Assembly (NCBI GenBank): GCA_036346255.1
Contig: CM070629.1
Span: 48,978,916 to 49,042,915 of the forward strand
Length of the DNA stretch: 64,000 nt
Direction of reading: 5' to 3'
DNA from: Ampelocalamus luodianensis
Taxonomy: Eukaryota > Streptophyta > Magnoliopsida > Poales > Poaceae
Shown here one piece after another: positions 35,071 to 47,270 of this stretch. Below the pieces are notes generated by a model. The model did not search any database, was not told the origin of the DNA, and saw only the letters and a list, made by a program, of their open reading frames with translations. The stretch's first letter is position 1, and every line of letters starts with the position of its first letter. A program made the translations under genes and the position numbers.

Positions 35071-35514
35071 TGCACCGCTCGCCCATGTGGTGGACTGGTG
35101 GGGATGGGGGACTGGGGGTCTGGGGTCATGGGAGATGGGACTATGGAGTGACTGGCCGACAGGGAGTGGGGTTTGGCCGAAATCCGATTAGAGAGAAGAG
35201 AGAAGAGGGGTCACTCAAATAGTCAAATGTGACTGGTTTTGTGACTTTTCGGTTCGGCCAGCAAGACAGAGACTGAGACTAAGAGCGCGAATCAGGGACA
35301 AGAGAGAGGAAAGTTAGATAGAGGGAGTGACCGGTGTATGGGTACATGCATGGTTGTTTGGTTTTCACTCAAATCAAGCTTGCATAGTTTCATGCATCCG
35401 GACAATGGTCATTAGCAACATTCGGGAGTTGCAGACAATGGTCAATAGCAACGTTCGGGAGCAACGTTTGGAAGCAACGTCCTTCTTGATGGATGGCTAT
35501 AAAATCAACTCATT

Positions 35515-35672
35515 TTCCCATTTCTTCACCATCCATCCACTCTCCTCATTTCTTCACCATCTATCTACTCTTATTTATTCACCATCCATCCACTCTCCTC
35601 ATTTATTCACCATACATCTACTATCCTCATTTCTTCAACATCCATCTACTCTCTCCATTTATTCACCATCCA
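35515..35672. repeat. Tandem repeat, about 33-bp units
   Basis: About five imperfect units of the type TCATTTATTCACCATCCATC followed by CACTCTCC, just upstream of the hAT transposase start. Confidence 0.85.
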
Positions 35673-35847
35673 TTCATCCATTATGCTACCAAGGAGTTGG
35701 AGCACCAAGGAGCTCCTGAGAAGTATGCTATCAAGGAGTCGTAGCACGAAAAGGGCAGCACGGTGACTTAGTGTAAGCTCCCGCCGTCGCTCCCCTAGTC
35801 CTCCTCTGGCTCTGACTCCCGTTGATGCTCGTTAGCTCTCACCAAGC

Positions 35848-36965
35848 ATGGGAGACTATGGCATGGATGACTGTCATATGGACGGTACGGAGGGCTACGA
35901 GGAGTACCAGGGCGGTCTGGAGCCAATGGGGACACCAGAGTTCTCTCCCCCGTTCACGGACGACAACATTGGTGGGTCTGGACAAAGGGCTAATTGCTGG
36001 AAGCACAAGACCTGGAGCCAGGAAATCCAAGACGACCAAACAGTAGAGATCACAACTTGTAATTATTGCAAAGCTAAATTAACTACTCGTACAGCTGTAG
36101 GGACAGGGCACTTGAACCGGCACTACAAAGCATGCTTGCGCAAGATCGGGGCATAGAGCCGATGGGGGGAGGGGTACAAACGTAGCTAAACTTCAAGGCC
36201 GATGGATCTATAAGTACTTGGGTATACAACCTGCTTTCTACCCATGAGGAAATTGCTAGATATATTGTTTCAAAAGATCAACCGATTAGAATGGGTGAAA
36301 GTCACGAATTTGAAAGAATGATCCAATGTGGCTTTTGCCCATAGTACCAACATGTTAGTAGGAGAACCACTACATCTGATATTTTACGGATGCATCATAA
36401 GGAACTAGCAGAGCTAAAAGAACTAATCCTACAAGCTCAGTTCTCTTTTTCTATAACTTTAGACATTTGGACATCATCACATTAGAGAAGTGCCTACCTT
36501 AGTGTTGTAGCCCATTATTTAGACGACAATTACAAGCTAAACAAGAGAGTCATGGGGTTTAAGGTAATTAAAAAATCACACATGGGAGAGGTTATTGCCG
36601 ACCGTATACTATACGTACTTGATGATTTTAAGATAGATAATAATATTGCTTATATAACTCTTGATAACGCATCAGCGAACACAACTGCTATGAACATCCT
36701 CACCCCAAGATTCCAGACGTATATTTGTGGTTATGTTCTCCACTAGATATGTGTATGTCATATCTTGAATCTTGTTGTTCAAGACGGTATGCAAGTGATC
36801 GGAGGATATTTGAACAGTGTCCGCGATGCCATTCGCTACCTCGTAAATTCCCCACAAGTGGTAGCCAGGTTTGCGGAGTACTGCGTAGCCAATGGGAAGG
36901 AGCCAAGAAAATTTAGTCTTGACATGAAGGTGAGGTGGAAATCGACATACATCATGTTAAAGAAG
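35848..36965 (+). pseudogene. hAT transposase (BED finger and catalytic core), interrupted
   Basis: It opens MGDYGMDDCHMDGTEGYEEY. A BED-type zinc finger follows: TTCNYCKAKL...GHLNRHYKACL. Core hAT segments follow with stops between them: TWVYNLLSTHEEIARYIV, DQPIRMGESHEFERMIQ, FSFSITLDIWTSS, SAYLSVVAHYLDDNYKLNKR, NIAYITLDNASANTTAMNIL, CVCHILNLVVQDGM and FSLDMKVRWKSTYIMLKK. At least three in-frame stops and the LTR insertion right after IMLKK disable it. The family excises and reinserts DNA with 8-bp duplications. The missing C terminus carries the dimerisation domain. Confidence 0.85.
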
Positions 36966-37890
36966 TGATGAGGACATCCCTTCCATGCATACAACCAACA
37001 CTCCTCACAATAGATATGAACCGATGCACATGTAAGTCCAATCACAAGAGCTCGTGCATGTCAATTGAACTATCAGGTAACTTTGTTTCTAGAAGTGCAT
37101 TCTATTTATAATAAGAATATGCTACTACCTAATACACGTGATGTTCTTTTAATCATGAACGTAGGAGCTGAACAAGCACAAGGAGGGGCACAACATGAGG
37201 GGAAGCATATGCAATTAAATTCGGCCTTCGGAGATAGAGTCGACTTGAAACGTGCATAACTTTTACATACGGACTCTGTTTGAGGTGTACAAGTACTTGA
37301 TTGAAAGCTTATCTCATCCTCTTTCCAACGTATCTGGTGTCACCTCCAAATTCCTTTGGTGCACACTGCAATCGCCAATACAATCCGACACTGATTTTGA
37401 GCCCAAATCGAAAGGGTGCTGCGCCACCTCCACTTGGGCCCATGGGCTTTGTACCTCTTGGGGCATGTGTCCACACCCCTAACCGCCACCGCCTAGTCAT
37501 CTCCCTCATATGTACTCTTGTGTGCTACACTTTTGGGTTTGGATTTCGTTTGCTTGGTTTCTCCATTGTGAAAACTCTTGTTCTTTGCTTGTGTCGACTA
37601 AACCAACCGTAAAGGATCACCGTGGAATCCCACCTTTTGTACTCAAACATATATTTGCAATTTCAAATTGTTTTTCATCTCGTTCTTGCTTGTTCTTTGA
37701 TTGCTTGCAGGAATTGATCTTTGTGACCAAGTCAATTAGGTCTTTGGTATAGTTGATAACAACTTGGTGATTAGCTGAGCGATTGCTTGGTTCATACGTG
37801 CTGCGTTCGTAGCTTGGATCATGAGAGTTGATCATCATCTAATCGAAATTCATCCTTCTCATTGAAAGATCAGGCCAATAGAGTTCATCA
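36966..37890 (+). mobile_element. 5' LTR of gypsy element 2 (CRM-like)
   Basis: It starts TGATGAGGACATCCC right after the hAT frame and ends GTTCATCA before the primer-binding site, 925 bp. The first part still encodes a polyprotein tail (ITRARACQLNYQV around 37035-37070), as in centromeric-type gypsy elements whose pol ORF runs into the LTR. A second LTR of this family is at 52446-53344. The left 5-bp flank is AGAAG; the right partner is outside the window. Confidence 0.75.
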
Positions 37891-37892
37891 AG

Positions 37893-37904
37893 TGGTATCA
37901 GAGC
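37893..37904 (+). promoter_or_regulatory. Primer-binding site of gypsy element 2
   Basis: TGGTATCAGAGC, initiator tRNA-Met type, two bases after the LTR end. Confidence 0.88.
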
Positions 37905-39369
37905 TACAGTTGATCAGTGAGAATTTTTGTTTTACCTACTGTCCACAAAAAAAAAAATTAGGGTAAGTTCATCCTGTCCAAACCAATATGTGCCTTGTAA
38001 TTTTCTTTTCGGTAATTTGCTTGTTGCATTTTTGGTTGCATGGTCGTGTTAGGTTGCTGATCTCTAGTTCTAGTTATTATCTAGTTAGTATTTGTCTAGT
38101 TGCATCTCGTGTTTTCTTCGCGTTGCTTGATCATTTTTTTAGGGTTCTTAGTTTTGCATCTAAAACAGGAAAAAAATTCGTGGGTTAGAACTCTTCTAAT
38201 TCGCACCAAAAAATTGTTTTCATTTCCACTTCATCTAATCCGAGTTGCTTGCTGGAGTTCAGGTCGGTTTCACCACGAAATTGAGAGGATTGCCATGATA
38301 TTTTGGGAGAGTTGGTGTTTGAGTCCAGCATCCACCCTTTGCTGTTATTTGCGACTTGCGGAAAACCCTAGGACCGGCCAAACAATAGAAGAGAAAGTGG
38401 TAACCGCATAAACAAAAGTCGCGGTAGATAAAAAAAAGGAGAAAAGAAAAGTGTGTAAAAATTGGTGGAGACCTTCTACATATAGCCACAAGCTTCCACA
38501 AAAAATTGAGAAAGTGTGTCTTACGGGATTGAAAGATATAGCAGTTTTAATTTTGAATCCGAGTCGGTTTCGAGTCCAAGTAGGATTCCGTTTCTGAGAC
38601 ATCTTCAGTAAAACAGGCATAACTTTTGCATACTGTATTCGTTTTCGACGTCCTTGTGCTCGTTTGAAAGCTAACGACAAGTTGCATCCAACAAAACTGA
38701 CCCGCTTGCGCTAGTCGCCCTCTAAGACCCCCAAAATCGGCTATCTTCGGCCCCGAATTCACATCGTAAGTTTTCAGTCTTTGTTTTTACCGTTTCTTTC
38801 GGTCTTCCCTCCGAAATTTGGGGTTCTCCTCAACTGCAAAGTTGTAGATCTCGTCGAAACCTTTCAATTGAGTATATTTAAGCCATATAAAACATTGATT
38901 TTTTCATCGTTTGAAACTAGCTGTTGTTTTCTGCTTAAAGTAGAGGATGTCTTACATTGCACGTTATACTGTTTTTTGTGCTCTACATCATGTGAACAAT
39001 CTTATACCTTAGACAGAAGTTTGAGTAGTTGGATAGTGTTTCTCCTATCACTTGGTGTGAGATTTTTCTTTGCTTACATCAAATCACATTGATCTTTGCG
39101 TGTGCGTCCCTACACTTCTCTTTGTAGGCTTTGATTAGCTAGTCTTTTTCCAGGCAAGGATCAGCAGCATTGACTAGTACTTTGAATAATTTTTCAACTT
39201 GTATTTACTGATTTGATTATTGCTAATCCTTGCTGCCATATTGAAATCTGTCCAAGCTCTACTAACTGAATAGGTACTGTACCCTTGCAATCGCTTTGCT
39301 CATCACTGGTGTCACGCTTATCATGAACCAGCCACCGGTTGCACCACCTGTTTGCTTTCGCAAGAATTT
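37905..39369 (+). other. Leader of gypsy element 2
   Basis: Untranslated sequence between primer-binding site and gag. It starts like the leader at 53359-53640 (both contain CTGTCCAAACCA and TTGTGCCTT/ATGTGCCTT). No gene. Confidence 0.6.
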
Positions 39370-39671
39370 GCAAGATCTTGGTAAGAGCTTGAGCGTGTGT
39401 GACTTGTAACCTCCAGAACCTAGTAATTGATAAGGAATTTTATACACTTGTGTATTTTCCTTGTTGATACTAACAATGGCAGGATCAGGATCACAAGAGG
39501 AGAATAGCAGGCCCAATGTTGCAAGATCTTGGTAAGAGCTTGAGCGTGTGTGACTTGTAACCTCCAGAACCTAGTAATTGATAGGGAATTTTATACACTT
39601 GTGTATTTTTCTTGTTGATACTAATAATGGCAGGTTCAGGATCGCAAGAGGAGAATAGTAGGCCCAATGTT
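39370..39671 (+). repeat. 151-bp tandem duplication over the gag start
   Basis: Two units, 39370-39520 and 39521-39671, a few substitutions apart, both from GCAAGATCTTGGTAAGAGC to AGGCCCAATGTT. Each carries the gag start (MAGSGSQEENSRPNV); the first copy runs into a stop soon after, only the second leads into gag. Confidence 0.92.
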
Positions 39672-40892
39672 GAGGAGGATGCACCTCTCACACCTCGCAC
39701 GAAGGGAATCGTGCAACACATTAAACGCTTGCTAAACCAATAATCGGAGCATCTTGAGGAGACTCTAGATTGTCTTGAGGGGGCTCTAGATCTCACCAAT
39801 GATGATCTTGCTGCGATTGCTACACGTGTGGAGCAGCTAGAGAGAGCTCCACCCCTGCTGCCGTCACCACTGCTGCCGGTGTTGCACAACCGTGCTGTAA
39901 CCCATCCGTTGCTAGATCATGGGCCGATGAGGTAGAAGATGAAGCAAACCCATACGTTGTTGATACGGAGTCCGATGGTGTTTTTAATCCCAACAATGAT
40001 CGTGATCATCGGCGATGACGCTTCAATCGACAAGGTATGAGAAGAGACCCACCACGTGAGGTACGTGATCGTAATGATGCATTTGGTAAAATTAAATTCA
40101 CTATGCCTCCTTTTGCTGGTAAATATGATCTTGATGCTTATCTCACATGAGAGTTAGTCTTAGACCAAAAATTTGCATACCATGAATTTCCTGACAATAA
40201 AAGGGTTAGGGCTGCTACTAGTGAATTCACTGATTTTGCATCTATTTGGTGGAATGAATTGTACCGTAATGAACAAAACATACCTAGAACTTGCGATGCT
40301 ATGAAGAGTGCTATGAGAGCTAGATTTGTGCCTTTATATTATTCTCGTGATTTCCTGAATAAATTACAATGTTTAAGACAACGTAGTAACACCGTAGAAG
40401 ATTACTATCAAGAATTGCAAACTAGTTTGTTATGTTGTAGTTTAGAAGAAACTGAAGATGTTAAAATGGCTAGATTTTTAGGAGAGCTTAACCGGGACAT
40501 TCAGGACATTCTAAATTATAAGGAGCATAATTCTATCACCCATTTGTTCCATATTGCTTGCAAAGCTAAACGTGAAGTGCAGGGAAGACAGTCTCGCTCC
40601 CGAGGCTCTTTTGGAGTTTCTTTTGTAGGTAGGCAGAATCAGGTGCAGTCCTCGGGCAGGGCACCACACCCTACTGTCCATGCCACTCCTAGCCGTCCTC
40701 GACCCCCCTTTGGCCGTGGGCGACCAGCAAGCACCACTCCAACTCCCCACACCTCCGACGCAAGCAAATCAACTTCGGTTCAGCCAGCTAAGAGTTCCAC
40801 TTCGGTTGCTTCCATCGGGAGAACGCGAGAAATATAATGCCATTGCTACAAAGGCTTCGGGCACATGATGAGAGATTGCTCAAATCAGTGAG
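39627..40892 (+). pseudogene. gag of gypsy element 2
   Basis: It starts MAGSGSQEENSRPNVEEDAP at 39627, with stops and a frame change before 40080. The gag core is clear from 40090 to 40600: TMPPFAGKYDLDAYL, ASIWWNELYRNEQ, FVPLYYSRDFLNKLQCLRQ, TVEDYYQELQ. Zinc knuckle CHCYKGFGHMMRDC is at about 40838-40880, preceded by a TAA codon (about 40835) where the family normally has a sense codon. Confidence 0.85.
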
Positions 40893-41099
40893 CACTTCTT
40901 GTTAGAGACGATGGTGAGTATACATCAGGTAGTGATATTGATGAAGAGCATGCATTGCTTGTGACTAACCCCGCAGGTGAGCAATATGAATCTAAACATG
41001 ACGAAGAATGTTTTGAACTAAAGCAAGTGATAAGTTTTTGAGCATAGTTGTGAAGTGTATCCTTAGTGCTCAAATGGAGTGTGCCAAACAGAATCAATG

Positions 41100-43913
41100 C
41101 CACAATCTGTTTTAAACAAAATTTGTAATCAATGAGTGTTCTTGTCATGTCATTATTGATGGAGGAAGTTGCAATAATTTGGCTAGCATTGATATGGTTG
41201 AGAAGCTTGCCTTGATCACACAACAACACCATCGACCTTACTACATTCAATGGTTTAATTCATGTGGTAAGCTGAAGGTAACTCGTGTTGTGAGAGTTCA
41301 CTTTTCTATTAGTTTATATCATGATTATGCTGATTGCGATGTCGTACCTATGCAAACATGTTCATTACTATTAGATAGACCATGGCAATATGATAAAGAT
41401 ACTGTGCATCATGGTAGAACTAATTAATATACTCTCATGTCTAAGGGCAAGAAAATCACTTTGCTGCCCATGTCTCTAGAATCAATTTTAAAAGATGAAT
41501 TAGAAAGAGCTAATAAAGAAAATATGAGTAGCCAAAGTAAAAATTAGATTGTAGCTAAAGAAATTGCACCACATAAGAAGAAGGAACCTAGTGCTAAGAA
41601 AGGTGAAATTAAATTAAGAGGTTTTGTTTTGTCAGCTACAAAGTCTTATATTAGTGAGGTGGAAACTGGTAATTCTGTTTGCTATACTTTAGTGTGCAAA
41701 GCAGCATTATTTTCATTTGAGGATATGTCTCCTTCTTTGCCTGCTGCTGTTGCTAACCTTTTATAGGAGTATGATGATGTATTTTCAAGTGAGGTATCAC
41801 CGGGGCTACCTCCAATTAGGGGCACTGAACATCAGATTGACTTGATCCCAAGAGCTTCCCTACCCAACCGCGCACCATTCCGAACCAACCCAGAGGAGAC
41901 TAAGGAGATTGGGTGTCAAGTGCAAGACTTACTTGACAAAGGGTACGCATGCGAGAGCCTTAGTCCATGTGTTGTTTCTGTACTTTTGGTTTCAAAGAAA
42001 GATGGATCATAGCATATGTGTGTTGATTGTAGAGCTATCAATAATATTACCATTAGATATCATCATCCTATTCCTAGGTTAAACGACATGCTTGATGAAT
42101 TAATTGGCTCTACTTTGTTTTCTAAAGTTGACTTGCGTAGTGGATATCACCAAATTCGCATAAAATTATGAGATGAATGGAAAACAGCGTTCAAAACTAA
42201 GTTCAATCTATATGAGTGGTTAGTGATGCCTTTCGGTTTAACTAATACACCTAGTACTTTCATGAGAGTTGATCATCATCCAATCGGAATTTATCCTTCT
42301 TATCGAAAGATCGGACCAACAACTCATCAAGTGGTATCAGAGTTCATCGAAAGATTGATGAATGAAGTTTTGCGTGCTTTCATTGGAAAATTTGTGGTGG
42401 TATATTTTGATGACATATTGATATATAGCAAGTCACTTGAGGGACATCTTGATCATTTACGTGATGTTTTAAATGCTCTACGAGATGCATGTTTATTTGG
42501 TAACCTTGAGAAGTGCACCTTTTCCACCGATCGAGTATCGTTTCTTGGCTATATTGTTACTCCACAAGGCATTGAAGTTGATCAAGCTAAGATTGAGGCT
42601 ATACAGATTTGGCCAACTCCTAACATGGTCACACAAGTGCGAAGTTTTCATGGACTTATTGGATTTTATCAACGCTTCATCAAGGATTTCAACACCATTG
42701 TCGTACCATTGAATGAGCTCACTAAGAAAGGTGCTCCTTTCCATTGGGGCCCTACACAAGAACAATCATTCAACCTTCTGAAGGAGAAGCTCACAAATAT
42801 GCCACTTCTCCAACTTCCAGATTTTGGTAAGACTTTCGAGCTTGAATGTGATACTAGTGGCATTGGGCTTGGAGGTGTGTTACTATAAGATGGTAAACCT
42901 GTTGCTTATTTTAGTGAAAAATTGAGTGGGCCTAGTTTGAACTATTCTACTTATGATAAGAAATTATTTGCTCTCGTTCGAACTTTAGAAACATGGAAAC
43001 ATTATTTATAGCCTAAAGAGTTTGTTATACACTCAGATCATGAATCTTTAAAGCACATTCGTAGTCAAAGTAAATTGAACCGTAGACATGGTAAATGGGT
43101 TGAGTTCATTGAATCGTTTCCATATGTTATCAAACACAAGAAAGGGAAAGAGAATGTTATTGCTGATGCTTTGTCTAGGCATTATACCATGTTATCTCAA
43201 CTTGATTGTAGAATTTTTGGTTTGGAAACAATTAAAGAAATTTATGCTCAAGATGATACTTTTACAGATGCCCTGATGAATTGTACCGAGGGAAAGAGCT
43301 GGCATAAATTTGTGTTAAGTAATAGATTCTTGTTTAGAGCTAACAAGCTATGCATTCCAGCTAGCTCCGTTCATCGTTTGTTGTTATAGGAGGCGCATGG
43401 CGGAGGATTGATGGGACACTTTGGTGTCAAGAAGACAGAAGACATTCTGGCCGAGTATTTCTATTGGCCCCGAATGAGGCACGATGTTGAGCGCTACGTG
43501 TCTCGCTGCACTACATGCAATAAAGTTAAGTCCCGACTTAATCCACATGGTTTATATATGCTTCTTCCTGTGCCTAGTGTTCCTTGGGAGGATATTTCAA
43601 TGGACTTTGTTTTAGGACTTGCTAGAACAAAGAAGGGGAGAGATAGTGTTTTTGTTGTTGTGGATAGATTTTCTAAAATGACACATTTTATACCTTGTCA
43701 AAAGAGCGATGATGCTACAAATATAGCTAATTTGTTTTTCAGAGAGATCGTTCAACTACATGGCGTGCCCAATACCATTGTTTCAAATTGGGATACGTAG
43801 TTTTTGAGTCACTTTTGGCGCACCCTTTGGGCGAATTTGGGGACCAAGCTGCTGTTTTCTACTACTTGTCATCCCCAAACGGATGGACAAACTGACGTTG
43901 TCAACAACACGTT
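41100..43913 (+). pseudogene. pol of gypsy element 2 (protease, RT, RNase H, integrase), truncated by gypsy element 3
   Basis: The protease has the DGGS active site (HVIIDGGSCNNLAS, near 41150). RT runs from EYDDVFSSEVSPGLPP (41768) to past YFDDILIYS (42403), with stops at 42010 and 42170 and an 87-bp in-frame insertion at 42268-42354. RNase H follows (GKPVAYFSEKLSGP; FVIHSDHESLKHI). Integrase has the zinc-finger region and the core (WEDISMDFVLGLARTKKGRD; HPQTDGQT). It ends at VVNNT, position 43913, where gypsy element 3 inserted. The integrase type resembles CRM-like chromoviruses, by memory. Confidence 0.9.
42268..42354 (+). repeat. In-frame U5-PBS insertion inside RT
   Basis: These 87 bases (29 codons) separate STFMR from LMNEVLRAF, which are contiguous in related RTs. 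They match the end of this family's own LTR plus primer-binding site (37827-37905) at roughly 85 percent, ending GTGGTATCAGAG. The frame stays open through the insert. Confidence 0.88.
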
Positions 43914-46900
43914 TGTGAGACCCCAGGGTATTTAGCTTGTAATGCTTAGTCTTCCATTGACTCTAGCATTACAAACAAAATATTTTGTGCCTCCGAAAAA
44001 TGTATACATTCCAGAACCGCAGTATACACACCCTTTTACAAAAACATGCATCATTTCCATACAAGAGCATACAACCGAACTAAAGCTTTACAAGCAAAAG
44101 GCATACAATATAGTTATTACAAAAGGGACCAACCGGTCACAAGACAAGCTAAAGAGCTAGAGTAAACAGCGGAAGCAAAAGCCATAAGATGGCGAAGACA
44201 AAAACCAACCGATTTGCCAACCACCCACAAGGCAATCTGACCGAGCCGCCAAGCTAGTCATCACAGGCGAAGCGCACCTCAGAAAAGTCGACCCCTTAGG
44301 GATCAACCTCCTCTGCAATAATTAAGCAATGCAAATGAGTACAAAAATGTACTCGCAAGACTTACGAGTAACAAACCTAGATATAACTACATGCAAGCTT
44401 AATCAAGGGAGAAGGCTAAAGGTTCATTTTCAGCATAAAGGAGATTTTATTTGCAATAAGTAATAGATTGAAAACAGTTTTACAATCTGATTTTTCTTTG
44501 CTCAAATAATAGCGAGACAATAAGTAGTAACATAAAGACATCCTGGAGGTGACTAACCCAATAGCCACCAGAACATAGCACGAATTCCCCATTCGTACCA
44601 CCCACATAAAGTTTTAATGAAAAGTTATAGTCTAACTCTCGAAAGACCTCCCCAAGCATGTCCATAACCAAGGACTTGGCTATTCGAATAGATTATACCC
44701 TGCAGGGGTGTACCAATGTACCCGCACTTCAGACCGCCTTTTTGCCAAGCTATTAAGCACACTTCCTTTGGTATGCCGGCACGGCTAAGTCCTACGAGAC
44801 ATTTCCAATGGAATGTATTAATTAAGAGTCACACGTATGGGGGTTAACTGTTAGTGAACCGCCGTTATGGGCTCCCACTAAGGACCCACACGCTGAGTTG
44901 GATGCACCGGCCCAGCTGAAGCAACTGCGGGTGCTCCTGGGTATGAAGAACCTAGAAAGGACCCCATCCCTCTCATCCCCACAACGAACATTTTTCTGTA
45001 TAACTACCACCAGCGACTCATTAATTAACACCTCCCAAAGTACTAAGCCAAGAGAGGTCCCATATCCCTCTACTGTGGTTAGCACGCAAAAATAGTTGGT
45101 TTAGTGCAACAAGATGTTCGGTCCTTGTTGACTCGGGCACCATTCCATTCACGCCAAAAGATCGCACCATCACACCAATGTGCCGAAGTATAAAACATTT
45201 TATTTCCAGTTTTAGATTTCACAAATTAACAAAGCACAAGGTGCTGGACATAATGTAAATAATAGAATTTGTGTGATCAAGATCATCGACTAAGTCGATA
45301 ACCGCCTAATTCTACCGGTAGCTAAGCATTGGTAAGCATCATATCGTAAAGACAAATAAAAGACCGTAAATCATCCACCAGGCTCTAATTCACCAGTGAG
45401 AATATTAACTTAGATTAGTGGCAGGGGTGGATTATTTCAGGGAAACAATGCAATAGGATTAGCTACCTCTAAACGATAAAATTAACTTTGACACAAAGAA
45501 GCATGCATACATATTCTTTGTAAACAAGATATTAGACTTTAAAACTAATGAGATCAATATGATCAAATGAATGCTACATCTGCTTTCCTTGCTGGAGATC
45601 ACTTGATTGCTGCAAAGGATCACTTTCGTAGTCAATAAACTCTTTGGAACCTAATGAAAGAAACGAGAAGAACCGATAAGAACAAAGAATACCAAAAATG
45701 ACTCAAAAACCAAAGTCAACCAAAATCCATAAAATTTGCACATCAGGAAGAGCATGAATTTAAATGAATTCAGCAACAAGAACCAATTGATTTGGACTAA
45801 GCATGCAAAAGTTATAGCGTAAACAAGTTTAATCGGCTGGAAAAATCCAATTAAAAGCTTTTTGTTACTGTTCATTACATAAATTTCTAGAAGGTTGGTG
45901 AACCTGAAAATTTTATGGTAGACAGAGTATGGTATTCTAAGAACAGCAAAAATTAGTTCACCTAATTTGGAGTTAAGGTGAATTGCTTATGATTTTTCCA
46001 AATTATGAAACTGGAGCATAATTAATCTCAGAGGCAAAGACATAATTAAAACCTATTCTACCTGAAAGCACATTTTAGTTTACTCGATTTGGAGTTACAG
46101 AGAATTACTTATGTATTTTTCAAGTTAAATGAATTTTTAGAGCAATAATTAAAGCTAAACAGAATTTAAATCTACTAAAAAGGAGTTAAAATGAATTAGT
46201 TATGTTATTTTGAAGTTTAACACATATTACAGTTCATAAATAAAGGATTTCCAGATTTCTTTAATACTAACCCAAAGCGGAAAAACTTAGGCCGTAGAAC
46301 GTTAGAACTCTAAATGCGCTGAGGAGGTCTAGACTGTTGGATCTAGATCTGACGGTCCAGATCTGCAAGGGGAGGTCCTAAGGTTTAAGATCTACAAGAG
46401 GGGAGATCCTGAACGGCTCAGATCTCCAAGGGGAGGTCCTGAACATTCAAGATCTGCAGGAGGAGGTCTTGAACGACCAAGATTTACAAGAGGAGGTCCT
46501 GAACGTTTTCTTTACAGAAGTCCAAGGGGTGGTCTTTTGCACAAAGGACCCTAAGGGTGGTCTTTGCAAAAACACAGAAGGTGGTTTGAGGGTGGTCTTA
46601 GGGGAGGTTTGAGAGGGTGGTCCTTGGGGAGGTCTTTGGGCTGGTCTAAGGCTTACGACAACAGGGTTTTACGTCCGGCATGCTTTGCCTGGCGGCTTGC
46701 CGGCGTTACATGCCACGGCGGCGCAAGGCAAAGACTGAAACAAGTGCGTAATAGCATTGCGCAACTCACTAAGGTGATCTCAATGGCGGAGCTGGCCTAA
46801 AACGGCGGCGAGCCGGAAAACGGCTGTGGTGTAAGGCACGACCAAAATGACAAAAGCGAAAAAGCTCCGTAATGTCCAAGAGAGCGGGTGCCCAAGAATC

Positions 46901-47270
46901 TAGTGACTACCAAAGAGTTACCTGAGCACAGAAGAGGTTCAAAGGTGGCCGAGGGAGTTCTGGCGACGAAGACCAGTACGGGAGACGAGGAAGACAACAC
47001 GGAGAAGATGGCCTGAGCAACAAGACAAAGACTGGGTGATCAAGATAGCTTCAATAGGGCCCATCGATGGTCCATGAGCAAGTAATTGAAGAGAGGAGGT
47101 TCTTACTGGAGTTGAGGACGAAGGGGGTGATTTCGGCCGAAGAGATTCAAAACCCAAATTCAGGCAGGTCTTGTGAAAGCAACCTAAAATTGAATTAGGG
47201 GAAATGACCACGGTGAGGAGGGGCGCAAAGTGACACGAAAGGAAATGGCAAGGAACCCTTGAAGCACTGG
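43914..47270 (-). mobile_element. 3' LTR of gypsy element 3 (downstream part)
   Basis: The LTR terminus, minus strand, is GGGGTCTCACA ending at 43914, set directly in the integrase of gypsy element 2. The LTR runs to 47270, is interrupted by the solo LTR 47271-57763, and resumes at 57769-59004. Total length without the insert is about 4.6 kb. It carries the CTATTCGAATAG palindrome at 44680-44691 and AGATCT/GGACCTCC repeats at 46320-46650. Confidence 0.85.
46320..46650 (-). repeat. Degenerate AGATCT/GGACCTCC repeat array in gypsy-3 3' LTR
   Basis: About seven imperfect 35-40 bp units of the form AGATCT(N)AGGGGAGGTCCTGAACG on the plus strand, followed by GGGTGGTCTTTG words. Confidence 0.75.

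Larger units (their letters stand above)
34413..36965 (+). mobile_element. hAT transposon, 5' part, interrupted by gypsy element 2
   Basis: The probable left terminus is TAGAGGTGGGTGTTGGG at 34413, like the TAGGGGTGGG end of the hAT element at 50971. GGCC/GCACG-rich subterminal sequence (34430-34640) is typical of grass hAT elements. The transposase gene begins at 35848 and is cut at 36965 by the LTR of gypsy element 2. Its C-terminal dimerisation region and right TIR should lie beyond the nest, outside this window. Confidence 0.7.
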
